Origin: Perkinsus olseni | Lineage: Eukaryota > Perkinsozoa > Perkinsida > Perkinsidae | Direction: 5' to 3' | Assembly: GCA_013115135.1 (NCBI GenBank) | Contig: JABANP010000241.1 | Span: forward strand, 1-64,000 | Length of the DNA stretch: 64,000 nucleotides | Shown here: piece by piece, positions 1-11,649 of the stretch | How positions within the stretch are numbered: the stretch's first letter is position 1 | Layout: each line of letters opens with the position of its first letter | Position numbers and translations under genes: made by a program | Notes under the pieces: model-generated | The model's input: the letters and a program-made list of their open reading frames with translations, nothing else | Database searches by the model: none | What the model was told of the DNA's origin: nothing

Positions 1-75
1 CAGTACGGAAAGAGATGAAGGAGAGGAGAGTCGATGTACCACAGCTGATACATCCCCACTCCCCAAGGAGGGAGC

Positions 76-1686
76 ATGCCTCTTCCTACCTCAAAGATTC
101 CGCGCATCCTTCGACCTCAGATACTCTTCGTAACTCCCGAGAGGATCGCGAAGAGTGCCCAATTCATGAATCTTCTCGGTCATCTTCACAAGTCGGAGGG
201 TATTGGTTTGATAGCGGTTGATGAGAGCCACTGCATCTCCCAGTGGGGTCATGACTTCCGCCAGGATTACCTCAAACTTGGAATGCTCCGGTAGGAGGCC
301 AAGCATATGGTGACCAGCAGTCGTTGCGTTCAGGAAGCACTTCCCGGGCGTGCCAATAGTCGCGACCACAGCTACGGCGACGCCGCAAGTTGTTGAAGAT
401 ATATGCACTCGGCTGGACCTCAATCGCTCCCGGACTAACATCAAGCGGGCGCCCTGCGATCGACCCAACATCTTCTACTCTGTTCTGTACAAACCGCGGG
501 ATAAAGCGAAGGCCACTGAGCTCCTCTTGGCTACCGTGAAGAAGTAGCTGGGGAATTCATCCGAGCCAGTTGGGTATGATCGAGCTTCAGGTTGTGTGCT
601 GCGGGCCCGGCGAGCGAATCTTGTGGCATCGTGTATTGCCTGAGTAGGAAGGAGACGGAAGACATCTGTGGAAGTCTGAGGGATGCTGGTATCTCTGCAG
701 TGTGGTATCATGGTGACCTCGCCACGGACAGTCGAGCTGCTGTCCACAAATCATGGGTGTCGGGTGAGAGGGTTGCCAAGCCGAGACTTTTCTTAAACGT
801 CGTGCTGTACATGCTACGATCGCCTCGTCTCTCAGCATGGAGGCTATCACGCTAATTCTACAAAATAGTGGTCACTAAAAACTCGTCCGGCGGCCAGCTG
901 CTGCTGCGGTCGTCTTCGTTCTGTCACAATTGGGCGAGGCATTGCAGCGCCTCAGGTGAAAGCAAGGTGATCGTGGCGACGGTCGCCTTCGGTATGGGTG
1001 TCCATCACTCTGGCGTACGATGGGTCGTCCACTATTCGATGCCTCCCAGTATTCAGCACTATCAACAGGAATCGGGTAGGCCAGACGAGGGCCGCCTCAC
1101 TCGAACTGTGTTCACTAGAACCACCGTATTGGCCAGGGTGGTCCAAAAGTGGGGAGAAGTGATCATTCTCACCGTTCTCATGCATCCCGGGAATTCCGAC
1201 TCGGAAGGATAGCATTCTTCCCGGATGAACTCCCCTGATACTAGGTTTGCGCTGTTAGCTCCTCATTTCTTGTCTACTCGTGTAGCCTTCTACTTTTACA
1301 ATCCCTCCAACGAGACAGTCCACTCGCGCAGAGAAGATGTCATTTTCTCAGGTCGTTGTGGTCGCGACGGCCGGCCTGCAATTTCGGTGTTGATGGCGTC
1401 ACCGTTCGACATCTGTCGGCAAAGTGTGATGGTGTACTGGAAGCCCAACGCCTTGCAGGAACTCTACGCTCTAGCCGAGTACGCCTTCTCCACAACCCAG
1501 TGTCGAAGAGCGTATCTTGCTGCGCACATGGGGGACCATCAGCGGCCAGTCTGTGACGGCTATTGCGACGTGTGTGGCGTGGAGGACTCCGCTCCGCCGA
1601 GCAAACGTCTCAAAGAAGCTCCCGACGAGGAAAGGGTGATTGAGGAGATCCTCGACCAGCTCGAGAAACTCCCAGTGGGGTCATGA
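76..1686 (+). pseudogene. RecQ-family DNA helicase, upstream duplicated unit, truncated
   Basis: ATP-dependent 3'-5' DNA helicase of genome maintenance, entered mid-gene from the left edge. In order: TPERI, motif II as [13 protein letters not shown], motif III as VATTATATPQ, then SRKETEDIC and YHGDL of the second RecA lobe, motif [10 protein letters not shown], motif VI QESGR-CGRDGRP, and the RecQ zinc-binding segment with cysteines in CRRAYLAAH and CDGYCDVC. Exons join in phase over GT-AG introns: CTCCG ends one exon and GAAGCACTTC resumes after TTCAG; GAATCGG ends another and GTCGTTGTGG resumes after TTCTCAG. After the zinc region the reading frame runs into the start of the next duplicated unit and stops at LPVGS, so the RQC part is missing. 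The N-terminal Walker A region lies off the window. Confidence 0.8.
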
Positions 1687-3101
1687 CTTCCGCCAGGATT
1701 ACCTCAAACTTGGAATGCTCCGGTAGGAGGCCAAGCATATGGTGACCAGCAGTCGTTGCGTTCAGGAAGCACTTCCCGGGCGTGCCAATAGTCGCGACCA
1801 CAGCTACGGCGACGCCGCAAGTTGTTGAAGATATATGCACTCGGCTGGACCTCAATCGCTCCCGGACTAACATCAAGCGGGCGCCCTGCGATCGACCCAA
1901 CATCTTCTACTCTGTTCTGTACAAACCGCGGGATAAAGCGAAGGCCACTGAGCTCCTCTTGGCTACCGTGAAGAAGTAGCTGGGGAATTCATCCGAGCCA
2001 GTTGGGTATGATCGAGCTTCAGGTTGTGTGCTGCGGGCCCGGCGAGCGAATCTTGTGGCATCGTGTATTGCCTGAGTAGGAAGGAGACGGAAGACATCTG
2101 TGGAAGTCTGAGGGATGCTGGTATCTCTGCAGTGTGGTATCATGGTGACCTCGCCACGGACAGTCGAGCTGCTGTCCACAAATCATGGGTGTCGGGTGAG
2201 AGGGTTGCCAAGCCGAGACTTTTCTTAAACGTCGTGCTGTACATGCTACGATCGCCTCGTCTCTCAGCATGGAGGCTATCACGCTAATTCTACAAAATAG
2301 TGGTCACTAAAAACTCGTCCGGCGGCCAGCTGCTGCTGCGGTCGTCTTCGTTCTGTCACAATTGGGCGAGGCATTGCAGCGCCTCAGGTGAAAAGCAAGG
2401 TGATCGTGGCGACGGTCGCCTTCGGTATGGGTGTCCATCACTCTGGCGTACGATGGGTCGTCCACTATTCGATGCCTCCCAGTATTCAGCACTATCAACA
2501 GGAATCGGGTAGGCCAGACGAGGGCCGCCTCACTCGAACTGTGTTCACTAGAACCACCGTATTGGCCAGGGTGGTCCAAAAGTGGGGAGAAGTGATCATT
2601 CTCACCGTTCTCATGCATCCCGGGAATTCCGACTCGGAAGGATAGCATTCTTCCCGGATGAACTCCCCTGATACTAGGTTTGCGCTGTTAGCTCCTCATT
2701 TCTTGTCTACTCGTGTAGCCTTCTACTTTTACAATCCCTCCAACGAGACAGTCCACTCGCGCAGAGAAGATGTCATTTTCTCAGGTCGTTGTGGTCGCGA
2801 CGGCCGGCCTGCAATTTCGGTGTTGATGGCGTCACCGTTCGACATCTGTCGGCAAAGTGTGATGGTGTACTGGAAGCCCAACGCCTTGCAGGAACTCTAC
2901 GCTCTAGCCGAGTACGCCTTCTCCACAACCCAGTGTCGAAGAGCGTATCTTGCTGCGCACATGGGGGACCATCAGCGGCCAGTCTGTGACGGCTATTGCG
3001 ACGTGTGTGGCGTGGAGGACTCCGCTCCGCCGAGCAAACGTCTCAAAGAAGCTCCCGACGAGGAAAGGGTGATTGAGGAGATCCTCGACCAGCTCGAGAA
3101 A
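237..3101. repeat. Direct tandem duplication inside RecQ (unit about 1,432 bp)
   Basis: Positions 237-1668 recur at 1669-3101, nearly identical. Offset is 1,432, becoming 1,433 after one extra A at about 2,391. The joint is visible: ctcgagaaa is followed by ctcccag at the end of unit 1 but by gctgctg at the end of unit 2. The duplication may be real or an assembly artefact. Confidence 0.9.
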
Positions 3102-3620
3102 GCTGCTGTAAAAGATGAAAAGCTAACGCTCTTGAAGCTGAGCGAAAAATGCCGAAAAGGTCTTCATTGTGAAACCGAGACGGTCGCGGTTGCGATCGTC
3201 TGCCTCCTCCACTCCGGTCACTTGCGGGAGACCTTCGATGCCACCGCCTACTCAGTCTACTCGTACATTAACAGGACGTCCAGTCGACGGGCCCTCCCTC
3301 GCTCGGTATGGGAGCCCCCTCGGTCGAGGATTGACGGCAGTTTGTCTCGGGTCTTTGAAACGGAGACTTCGCAAGCGTATGAACGTGCCAGTGGGACGAA
3401 ATCGAAGATACTCGAGAGGAGGCTGCACAAAGGGCGGTGTGAGCTTGCTGCTACTGTGGATGGCGAGATGCCCCCGCAGAAGATTCTGACGGACTGGGAA
3501 GTCGACGAGCTGTGCAAATACGATGGTGCCGAGGACCCTTTGGCTGTGGTACGGCGAGTGGTTGCAGTACCCAAGAGGTTCGAACTGTATGGTGAAAAAG
3601 TTGCTTCCTGTTTATCGTAG
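1669..3620 (+). pseudogene. RecQ-family helicase, downstream duplicated unit with RQC-type C-terminus
   Basis: Repeats the middle and zinc-binding parts of the helicase and continues into the C-terminal part missing from unit 1: a winged-helix/RQC-like segment (LTLLKLSEKCRKGLHCE ... AVAIVCLLHSGHLRETF), then a lineage-specific tail ending at TAG about 3,620. At about 2,390 the exon that should read [15 protein letters not shown] has an extra A (gtgaaaagcaagg instead of gtgaaagcaagg), which breaks the frame just before motif V. With the duplication this leaves no uninterrupted helicase unless the joint is an assembly error. Confidence 0.75.
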
Positions 3621-3851
3621 AGAGGGAGCCGTTTTCTTTGAAATGAATCTTGCGTTCTTGAATGGTTGGATGAGTGTCCTTATCTTGTCTGTTGTGCGGA
3701 GATTCTCCGCACAATAATGAACACACAATTCTCCGCCGGAGAACAGGGACAGGTGGGCGCCGTTTGACGGTGGCCAACTGTGCCGGCACCCCACTGGAGT
3801 CGGTAAGGTGGTGGAGGGTAACGCGAAGGCACACTATGCCGAGGCCGAAGG

Positions 3852-4497
3852 TGAACTACAACTCAGTACAGTGTGGCTATTTGAGACGGGGCACAAAGAC
3901 TCCAGAGGACTCCTCTGAGAGGAGCTTAGTGACAATGTGCACTACAGCTTATTACGCTTAGCTTAGTGTAGCACGTATACTCATGTACGGGAGTGCAAGG
4001 CGTAGGATGAGGTCTCACGGCTCGAGCTGGTGCTCAGGTCACCAGCAACGCAACCGTGGGAGGCGCCACCGGGACACGAGGTGTCCCATTGTGCGGACAA
4101 CTGGTCGCGCACACGGTTGAATCTCGCTCACCCATTATTCGTTGCATGAAACAGTTGCTGGGTGTTGCTACTAACAACGACATGACATGTGCACTATAGT
4201 GACAGCATAGTGACGCCTATAGTGTTAGCTATGTAACAGCTACAGCCTGGTTCAACACTACTCAGCTGTTAGACTATCATCGCTACACTTACCTTCACTG
4301 CCACTGCGTACTATTAGTCTCAGATAACCATCTGACCTTACTATGCGCTTTGCACTAGCGTCCATGTGTATACGTGCTGTCCTAAGCTTAGCGTAGTAAG
4401 CTGTAGTGCACATCATCACTAAGCTCCTCTCGAGTCCAATCTTACCTCTCTTTGAGCCCCCGTCTCAAATAGCCACACTGTACTGAGTTATAGTGCA
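3852..4497. mobile_element. Small inverted-repeat (foldback/MITE-like) element, copy 1
   Basis: Left end tgaactacaactcag, right end ctgagttatagtgca: imperfect inverted ends. The inverted similarity continues inward for about 140 bp on each side (ggctatttgagacgggg against ccccgtctcaaatagcc; gaggagcttagtgac against gtgatgat...ctaagctcctc). No coding region inside. It ends about 95 bp upstream of the LPMO-like start codon and could supply its 5' flank (inference). Confidence 0.7.
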
Positions 4498-4592
4498 CAT
4501 GGCATGTTTCCGTGCCGGTTTCAACCCAGAATCCGCTGGGTTTATCCGCTGAAATCATGGTGAATCTCTCATCCTGCCAGTACTTTTCAATA

Positions 4593-5315
4593 ATGATCTG
4601 TGGTATCGTTATTATCGTCATGAGCATCACTGGGGCTTCTGCTCACAGTTGGGTGTTTAATCTGAAGGGCGACATTAAGAGTGGGGGTCCCGAGGATGGG
4701 CCCAACAACTCACAACCACCCCGACCAGTATTATGCGGTGAGCAGCTCCTTCTCGACTCATCTCTATGATGCTTCCCTTCAGCGCCCAATGTGTCCCAAG
4801 CCGTCGTTAAGTCAGTGTGAGGGTTTACCCCCGCCTTACAAGCCCTTGGATGAGACCTCTCTGAGGCCTTGCAGGCGTGCTGGCTCTGACGGTGCTCCCA
4901 ACATGCTAAGTCGCGCGGAGGTTACTCGAGGTCCCCTCGAAGATCTTCTCTCATCTTCTGATGTATCCTCTTCAGGTGGGAAGCTTCATATCTCTTGGAT
5001 GGGCAATGGTCACACTAACTCGGTGTCTGATGGTGATGGCATGTCTTATCGTCACCTCGACCTCTCATGTACATGTAGGTACATGTATCGTGTTCAAGAT
5101 GGCCCCTTATAAGACCGATCCTTCCTGGGAAGATTTCACCTGGCCGTTGGAGGACTGTTTACCTTTTTATCATAAGAATGTTTACACCGATCCCTCCTCT
5201 GCTGATGTTATCATACCAGCTAACATTCAGCCCGGGGTTTTACACTATCCTCTACATGTGGTCGAAGTTTCAAGGCGTTTATTACGCAACTTGCTCCGAC
5301 ATCATCGTTCACTAG
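4593..5315 (+). pseudogene. LPMO-like secreted copper oxidase, copy 1, two frameshifts
   Basis: Same gene as the copy at 9,590 (described there). An extra G at about 4,685 (gtgggggtccc against gtggggtccc) and an extra T at about 5,238 (ggggttttac against ggggtttac) shift the frame. The 46-nt intron 5,033-5,078 (GTGATGGC...ATGTAG) is kept. The copy is probably non-functional, unless the two homopolymer indels are sequencing errors. Confidence 0.65.
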
Positions 5316-5588
5316 TCTATTGCTGTTGTAAAGAATATAATTTATAAGTCCACCCATTGGGTGGCACCCATCACTTTCGCGTTTACTTTACATTGATAAT
5401 CTCTAATAGAGAATAATGATACCTCATGTATCATGAACGGGGAGCATCTCTTATGGTTTTGAGTTAAGTCATCACGTGGGTGACTATCACGTGGGTGTCG
5501 CATCACGTATGCGACAATCCCCTCACCGTCCAAACCTTCGACATCACGAGCGATCTGTCCGCAACTCACTCAACACGAGGCGCGGAAT

Positions 5589-6895
5589 TCAGAAATGGTA
5601 AATTGTCGTGGAATATAATCCTTCCACAGCTGGGCGGAGTGCCTTCGCTAGCTCTTCCTTGCTGGCCATACTCAGGTGGCCCGAAGTAAAGTAGTCGTGC
5701 GCGAGGAGGTCAGCACTGGATGGCCGCGCCGACGGGTTCAACATCAGCATACCTGAACGGACGAAGCTGGGAAAACCAAGAGGGTGGTGAGCAACTTGGA
5801 AATTCACACTGCCATTGAGTGGTGCTAGAAGGAACAAGAATCATGAAGACAAAAATACGGGGGAAATGGAGGGGAAAAGTGAAATAGATCGAAGAAAATA
5901 AAGAAAGCCGGAAGCGAAAAACTACGACTGAATCGTTTTTCGCGCCAAACCCGCTTTTCAGAAACTCATCCAACTTTTCCGATTCCTTGCAAGCATCCCC
6001 GGACATTTCCCGCGGCCAATTATCGGGTTCCGGCAAATAAGCAAACTCATGGAAGCTGGGCAGACTGGATGCTTCAGGCCACGTCTGCTCCGAGGGTGTG
6101 CCGAGCAGCTCTACGATGGCCTTGAGGAGGTCGAGCTCTGAGGGTACCTGAAGACGGCAACTGCGGATGGGCCATGTTGTTGACGAGATGGAATGATATT
6201 CACACAGTTTACCTACCGAGAATTTCGAGAAAGAAGGATTAACAGCGATGATGATCTCCCCTCGCTACCTGGAACAGCGGGGCCCTCCGCTTCACCGTGC
6301 TCGGTCGACTTCTCTCACCCCTCGGGAGCATCTCAGCCATCAGCGTACCAACAGACCAGATGTCCACGGCTGGGGAGTAGTAGGAGGACTCGAACAGCAG
6401 CTCGGGTGCTCGGTACCACAACGTGACGACGTTGAAGGTCATGTTCCCGCCGAAAGATCGCTTCGACTGGCTGAAGCATCCGTTAGGGGAAGGAGAAGAT
6501 CACATCCGCCCGTCGACCAGCAATAACAGCGCGAAAACAGCATAGCGTTGAGTGAGGCGGTTCATCGGCGTAGAAAAGTAAATCTGAATTTTGCCGCGGA
6601 AGACCGACTTTGTCGAATGTTTTGTCTGCAGCTTGGAATGACTGGGTTTGATGATAACTGTCTTCCGAGAAAGGAAAGCAGAATTCACGACTACTACTCG
6701 TATGGCGAAAACGAGGCCTCAAACTTCAGCGTATCTTTTCTCATGAATCTCGCATGCTCAACTTGATATCTTTGATAAAGTGTCGGCGGACGCCGACCTC
6801 CCCGTAGTAACGACACTGATCCAAGTTGAGCTTACCGGTGGCGGCTGACCGTTTTGCCGGGCCAGGCCGAAATCGGTGAGACTGAGGGTTGAGGC
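5589..6895 (-). pseudogene. CDK-like kinase, 5'-truncated copy 1
   Basis: Carries the 3' exons of the kinase at 18,791-21,515: the last exon ([18 protein letters not shown]), the exon with EPDNWPREM, the exon with [17 protein letters not shown], and at 6,815-6,890 part of the exon with [10 protein letters not shown]. It then stops matching. The N-lobe is missing, so it cannot make a kinase. Confidence 0.75.
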
Positions 6896-6959
6896 GATTT
6901 GGCTGTGACCCCGCCCATGCAGGCGCCGCTATACAGGTAGGGGAAACACCTAGGCTACA

Positions 6960-7140
6960 CCTTTTAAAGGCCTATTTCGCGATCAGTAAGATCAATTTCG
7001 CAGGGCGAGCGGTCACCCGCGCCAAGATATGCCTTAGTAAGATCAATTTCGCCGGCACACCCGAAGTAAGTTCAATTTCGACGAAATACGGAAATCAATT
7101 TCGCTGGTAGTAGATTCTATTTCGCTGTAGTGACGGATTC
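6960..7140. repeat. Degenerate short repeat, gatcaatttcgc
   Basis: The phrase (g)atcaatttcgc or variants occurs about six times in 180 bp (6,990, 7,039, 7,070, 7,090, 7,112 and nearby), at the border between the CDK relic and the second RecQ copy. Confidence 0.55.
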
Positions 7141-7379
7141 TGACGTCCGACTGTTGTAGGCTGGCCGTTTCGCCTATCATGATGCAAAATCCTGGAAACT
7201 TTCCTTGTACATCGTTCTGGACATGGTATAATCGCCACGTCTCTCACCACAACGGACGCCGCCGCCGCCGGCTGTCATCACGCCAATTCTACACAATGGT
7301 GGTCTTTAAAAACTCTTCCAGTCGCTAAATGCTGCAGTCTTCGTTCTGTCACAATTGCCCGAGGCATTGCAGCACCTCA

Positions 7380-8618
7380 GGTGAAAGCAAGGTGATCGTG
7401 GCGACGGTCGCCTTCGGTATGGGTGTCCATCACTCTGGCGTACGCTGGGTCGTCCACTATTCGATGCCTCCCAGTATTCAGCACTATCAACAGGAATCGG
7501 GTAGGCCAGACGAGGGCCGCCTCACTAGAACTGTGTTCACTAGAACCACCGTATTGGCCAGGGTGGTCCAAAATTGGGGAGAATGGATCATTCTTACCGT
7601 TCCCGTGAATTCACGGAAATTCCCACAGGCAGTACAAAATTATTTTCTGCTACTAGCCTCCCGGTGGTAGCTCCTATTCTCCCGGCTACTCCATACTCTA
7701 TCTGCTCTATTTCGTTCATTCTACTACTACAAACCGTTCAACGGGATACCGCACTCGCGCCGAGGAGATGTCATTTTCTCAGGTCGTTGTGGCCGCGACG
7801 GCCGGCCTGCAATTTCGGTGTTGATGGCGTCACCGTTCGATATCTGTCGGCAAAGTGTGATGGTGTACTGGAAACCCAACGCCTTGCAGGAACTCTATGC
7901 TCTAGCCGAGTACGCCTTCTCCACAGCACAGTGTCGAAGAGCGTATCTTGCTGCGCACATGGGGGACCATCAGCGGCCAGTCTGTGACGGCTATTGCGAC
8001 GTGTGTGGCGTGGAGGACTCCGCTCCGCCGAGCAAACGTCTCAAAGAAGCTCCCGACGAGGGAAGGGTGATTGAGGAGATCTTCGGCCAGCTCGAGAAAG
8101 CTGCTGTAAAAGATGAAAAGTTAACTCTCTTGAAGCTGAGCGAAAAATGCCGAAAAGGTCTTCATTGTGAAATCGAGAGGGTCGCGGTTGCGATCGTCTG
8201 CCTCCTCCACTCGGGTCACTTGCGGGAGACCTTCGATGCCACCGCCTACTCAGTCTACTCGTACATAAACAGGACGTCCAGTCGACGGGCCCTTCCTCGC
8301 TCCGTATGGGAGCCCCCTCGGGCGGGGATTGACGGCAGTTTGTCTCGGGTCTTTGAAACGGAGACTTCGCAAGCGTATAAACGTGCCAGTGGGACGAAAT
8401 CGAAGATACTCGAGAGGAGGCTGCACAAAGGGCGGTGTGAGCTTGCTGCTACTGTGGATGGCGAGATGCCCCCGCAGAAGATTCTGACGGACTGGGAAGT
8501 CGACGAGCTGTGCAAATACGATGGTGCCGAGGACCCTTTGGCTGTGGTACGGCGAGTGGTTGCAGTACCCAAGAGGTTCGAACTGTATGGCGAAAAAGTT
8601 GCTTCCTGTTTATCGTAG
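7380..8618 (+). pseudogene. RecQ-family helicase, 3' copy B
   Basis: Begins at the motif V exon ([15 protein letters not shown]), without the extra A of the 2,390 copy. It includes motif VI, the zinc-binding exon (about 7,790) and the whole C-terminal exon ending at TAG about 8,618. The ATP-binding half is missing, so it is a 5'-truncated duplicate. Confidence 0.75.
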
Positions 8619-8849
8619 AGAGGGAGCCGTTTTCTTTGAAATGAATCTTGCGTTCTTGAATGGTTGGATGAGTGTCCTTATCTTGTCTGTTGTGCGGAGA
8701 TTCTCCGCACAATAATGAACACACAATTCTCCGCCGGAGAACAGGGACAGGTTGGCGCTGTTTGACGGTGGCCAACTGTGCCGGCACCCCACTGGAGTCG
8801 GTAAGGTGGTGGAGGGTAACGCGAAGGCACACTATGCCGAGGCCGAAGG

Positions 8850-9494
8850 TGAACTACAACTCAGTACAGTGTGGCTATTTGAGACGGGGCACAAAGACTC
8901 CAGAGGACTCCTCTGAGAGGAGCTTAGTGACAATGTGCACTACAGCTTATTACGCTTAGCTTAGTGTAGCACGTATACTCATGTACGGGAGTGCAAGGCG
9001 TAGGATGAGGTCTCACGGCTCGAGCTGGTGCTCAGGTCACCAGCAACGCAACCGTGGGAGGCGCCACCGGGACACGAGGTGTCCCATTGTGCGGACAACT
9101 GGTCGCGCACACGGTTGAATCTCGCTCACCCATTATTCGTTGCATGAAACAGTTGCTGGGTGTTGCTACTAACAACGACATGACATGTGCACTATAGTGA
9201 CAGCATAGTGACGCCTATAGTGTTAGCTATGTAACAGCTACAGCCTGGTTCAACACTACTCAGCTGTTAGACTATCATCGCTACATCTACCTTCACTGCC
9301 ACTGCGTACTATTAGTCTCAGATAACCATCTGACCTTACTATGCGCTTTGCACTAGCGTCCATGTGTATACGTGCTGTCCTAAGCTTAGCGTAGTAAGCT
9401 GTAGTGCACATCATCACTAAGCTCCTCTCGAGTCCAATCTTACCTCTCTTTGAGCCCCGTCTCAAATAGCCACACTGTACTGAGTTATAGTGCA
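8850..9494. mobile_element. Small inverted-repeat element, copy 2
   Basis: Near-identical to 3,852-4,497 because it lies in the segmental duplication, with the same imperfect inverted ends tgaactacaactcag and ctgagttatagtgca. Confidence 0.7.
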
Positions 9495-9589
9495 CATGGC
9501 ATGTTTCCGTGCCGGTTTCAACCCAGAATCCGCTGGGTTTATCCGCTGAAATCATGGTGAATCTCTCATCCTGCCAGTACTTTTCAATA

Positions 9590-10310
9590 ATGATCTGTGG
9601 TATCGTTATTATCGTCATGAGCATCACTGGGGCTTCTGCTCACAGTTGGGTGTTTAATCTGAAGGGCGACATTAAGAGTGGGGTCCCGAGGATGGGCCCA
9701 ACAACTCACAACCACCCCGACCAGTATTATGCGGTGAGCAGCTCCTTCTCGACTCATCTCTATGATGCTTCCCTTCAGCGCCCAATGTGTCCCAAGCCGT
9801 CGTTAAGTCAGTGTGAGGGTTTACCCCCGCCTTACAAGCCCTTGGATGAGACCTCTCTGAGGCCTTGCAGGCGTGCTGGCTCTGACGGTGCTCCCAACAT
9901 GCTAAGTCGCGCGGAGGTTACTCGAGGTCCCCTCGAAGATCTTCTCGAGTCTTCTGATGTATCCTCTTCAGGTGGGAAGCTTCATATCTCTTGGATGGGC
10001 AATGGTCACACTAACTCGGTGTCTGATGGTGATGGCATGTCTTATCGTCACCTCGACCTCTCATGTACATGTAGGTACATGTATCGTGTTCAAGATGGCC
10101 CCTTATAAGACCGATCCTTCCTGGGAAGATTTCACCTGGCCGTTGGAGGACTGTTTACCTTTTTATCATAAGAATGTTTACACCGATCCCTCCTCTGCTG
10201 ATGTTATCATACCAGCTAACATTCAGCCCGGGGTTTACACTATCCTCTACATGTGGTCGAAGTTTCAAGGCGTTTATTACGCAACTTGCTCCGACATCAT
10301 CGTTCACTAG
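9590..10310 (+). CDS. Secreted LPMO-like copper-dependent oxidase, intact copy 2
   Basis: Start ATG 9,590, signal peptide MICGIVIIVMSITGASA, then a mature N-terminus beginning with His (HSWVFNLKGD), as in lytic polysaccharide monooxygenases whose first residue binds copper. A second candidate His lies in ISWMGNGHTNS. The C-terminal strand pattern IPANIQPGVYTI...YYATCSDI matches the family's usual closing segment. A 46-nt intron (10,029-10,074, GTGATGGC to ATGTAG) joins NSVSDG to TCIVFKMAPY in phase; reading through it gives an early stop. Length is about 225 residues after splicing. LPMOs oxidatively cleave chitin or cellulose outside the cell. The exact AA family is not clear and the call rests on motifs only. 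Confidence 0.6.
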
Positions 10311-10583
10311 TCTATTGCTGTTGTAAAGAATATAATTTATAAGTCCACCCATTGGGTGGCACCCATCACTTTCGCGTTTACTTTACATTGATAATCTCTA
10401 ATAGAGAATAATGATACCTCATGTATCATGAACGGGGAGCATCTCTTATGGTTTTGAGTTAAGTCATCACGTGGGTGACTATCACGTGGGTGTCGCATCA
10501 CGTATGCGACAATCCCCTCACCGTCCAAACCTTCGACATCACGAGCGATCTGTCCGCAACTCACTCAACACGAGGCGCGGAAT

Positions 10584-11335
10584 TCAGAAATGGTAAATTG
10601 TCGTGGAATATAATCCTTCCACAGCTGGGCGGAGTGCCTTCGCTAGCTCTTCCTTGCTGGCCATACTCAGGTGGCCCGAAGTGAAGTAGTCGTGCGCGAG
10701 GAGGTCAGCACTGGATGGCCGCGCCGACGGGTTCAACATCAGCATACCTGAACGGACGAAGCTGGGAAAACCAAGAGGGTGGTGAGCAACTTGGAAATTC
10801 ACACTGCCATTGAGTGGTGCTAGAAGGAACAAGAATCATGAAGACAAAAATACGGGGGAAATGGAGGGGAAAAGTGAAATAGATCGAAGAAAATAAAGAA
10901 AGCCGGAAGCGAAAAACTACGACTGAATCGTTTTTCGCGCCAAACCCGCTTTTCAGAAACTCATCCAACTTTTCCGATTCCTTGCAAGCATCCCCGGACA
11001 TTTCCCGCGGCCAATTATCGGGTTCCGGCAAATAAGCAAACTCATGGAAGCTGGGCAGACTGGATGCTTCAGGCCACGTCTGCTCCGAGGGTGTGCCGAG
11101 CAGCTCTACGATGGCCTTGAGGAGGTCGAGCTCTGAGGGTACCTGAAGACGGCAACTGCGGATGGTCCGTGTTGTTGACGAGATGGAAAATATTCACACA
11201 GTTTACCTACCGAGAATTTCGAGAAAGAAGGATTAACAGCTCGGGTGCTCGGTACCACAACGTGACGACGTTGAAGGTCATGTTCCCGCCGAAAGATCGC
11301 TTCGACTGGCTGAAGCACCCCTGAGGGTAAGGAGA
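10584..11335 (-). pseudogene. CDK-like kinase, 5'-truncated copy 2
   Basis: As copy 1 at 5,589-6,895 but shorter. The APLFQ-side exon is removed by a 145-bp deletion at about 11,240, and the match ends after the [12 protein letters not shown] exon. Confidence 0.7.
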
Positions 11336-11649
11336 AGATCACACCTGCTGTCAAGTTGACAGTTTCTCTGGAATAGGCGAGAAAACTATGAATTCCTTGC
11401 AGCTGTCGAGCGCTCTCTCGTGGAACTCGAAAGAAGGCGTGATGATGGTGAATAGCTACCATACCAAATTTCTTTCGTCTAATAATTGGTTAAAGCCCTT
11501 CATCGCCATAGAACAATTTCGCCGGGCGAGACAGATTATGTCGATTTGGGTGACTGAGGGTAGCTCCATTCGACTTACAAAAGTGGGAAACGTCGTAAGG
11601 AAAATTTCGTACAACATTCTATGGGGGGAGAGGGAAGGATAAGGCCTCA

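Larger units (their letters stand above)
2200..6500. repeat. Segmental duplication, copy A
   Basis: Contains the RecQ 3' part, the inverted-repeat element, the LPMO-like gene and CDK 3' exons. It recurs at about 7,190-11,340, shifted by 4,995-5,000 bp and over 95% identical by eye. Confidence 0.85.
7190..11340. repeat. Segmental duplication, copy B
   Basis: Second copy of about 2,200-6,500. It differs by single-base changes, by loss of the two LPMO frameshifts, and by a deletion of about 145 bp at about 11,240: attaacagc runs straight into tcgggtgctc, removing one CDK exon present in copy A (6,247-6,390). Confidence 0.85.

Noticed and set aside
91..471. Minus-strand frames over the RecQ exons
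   Set aside because: Shadow frames: the plus strand carries all helicase motifs.
4593..5112. LPMO-like protein ending at MYRVQDGPL without an intron
   Set aside because: That stop comes from reading through the intron; splicing GTGATGGC...ATGTAG restores the family C-terminus in all copies.
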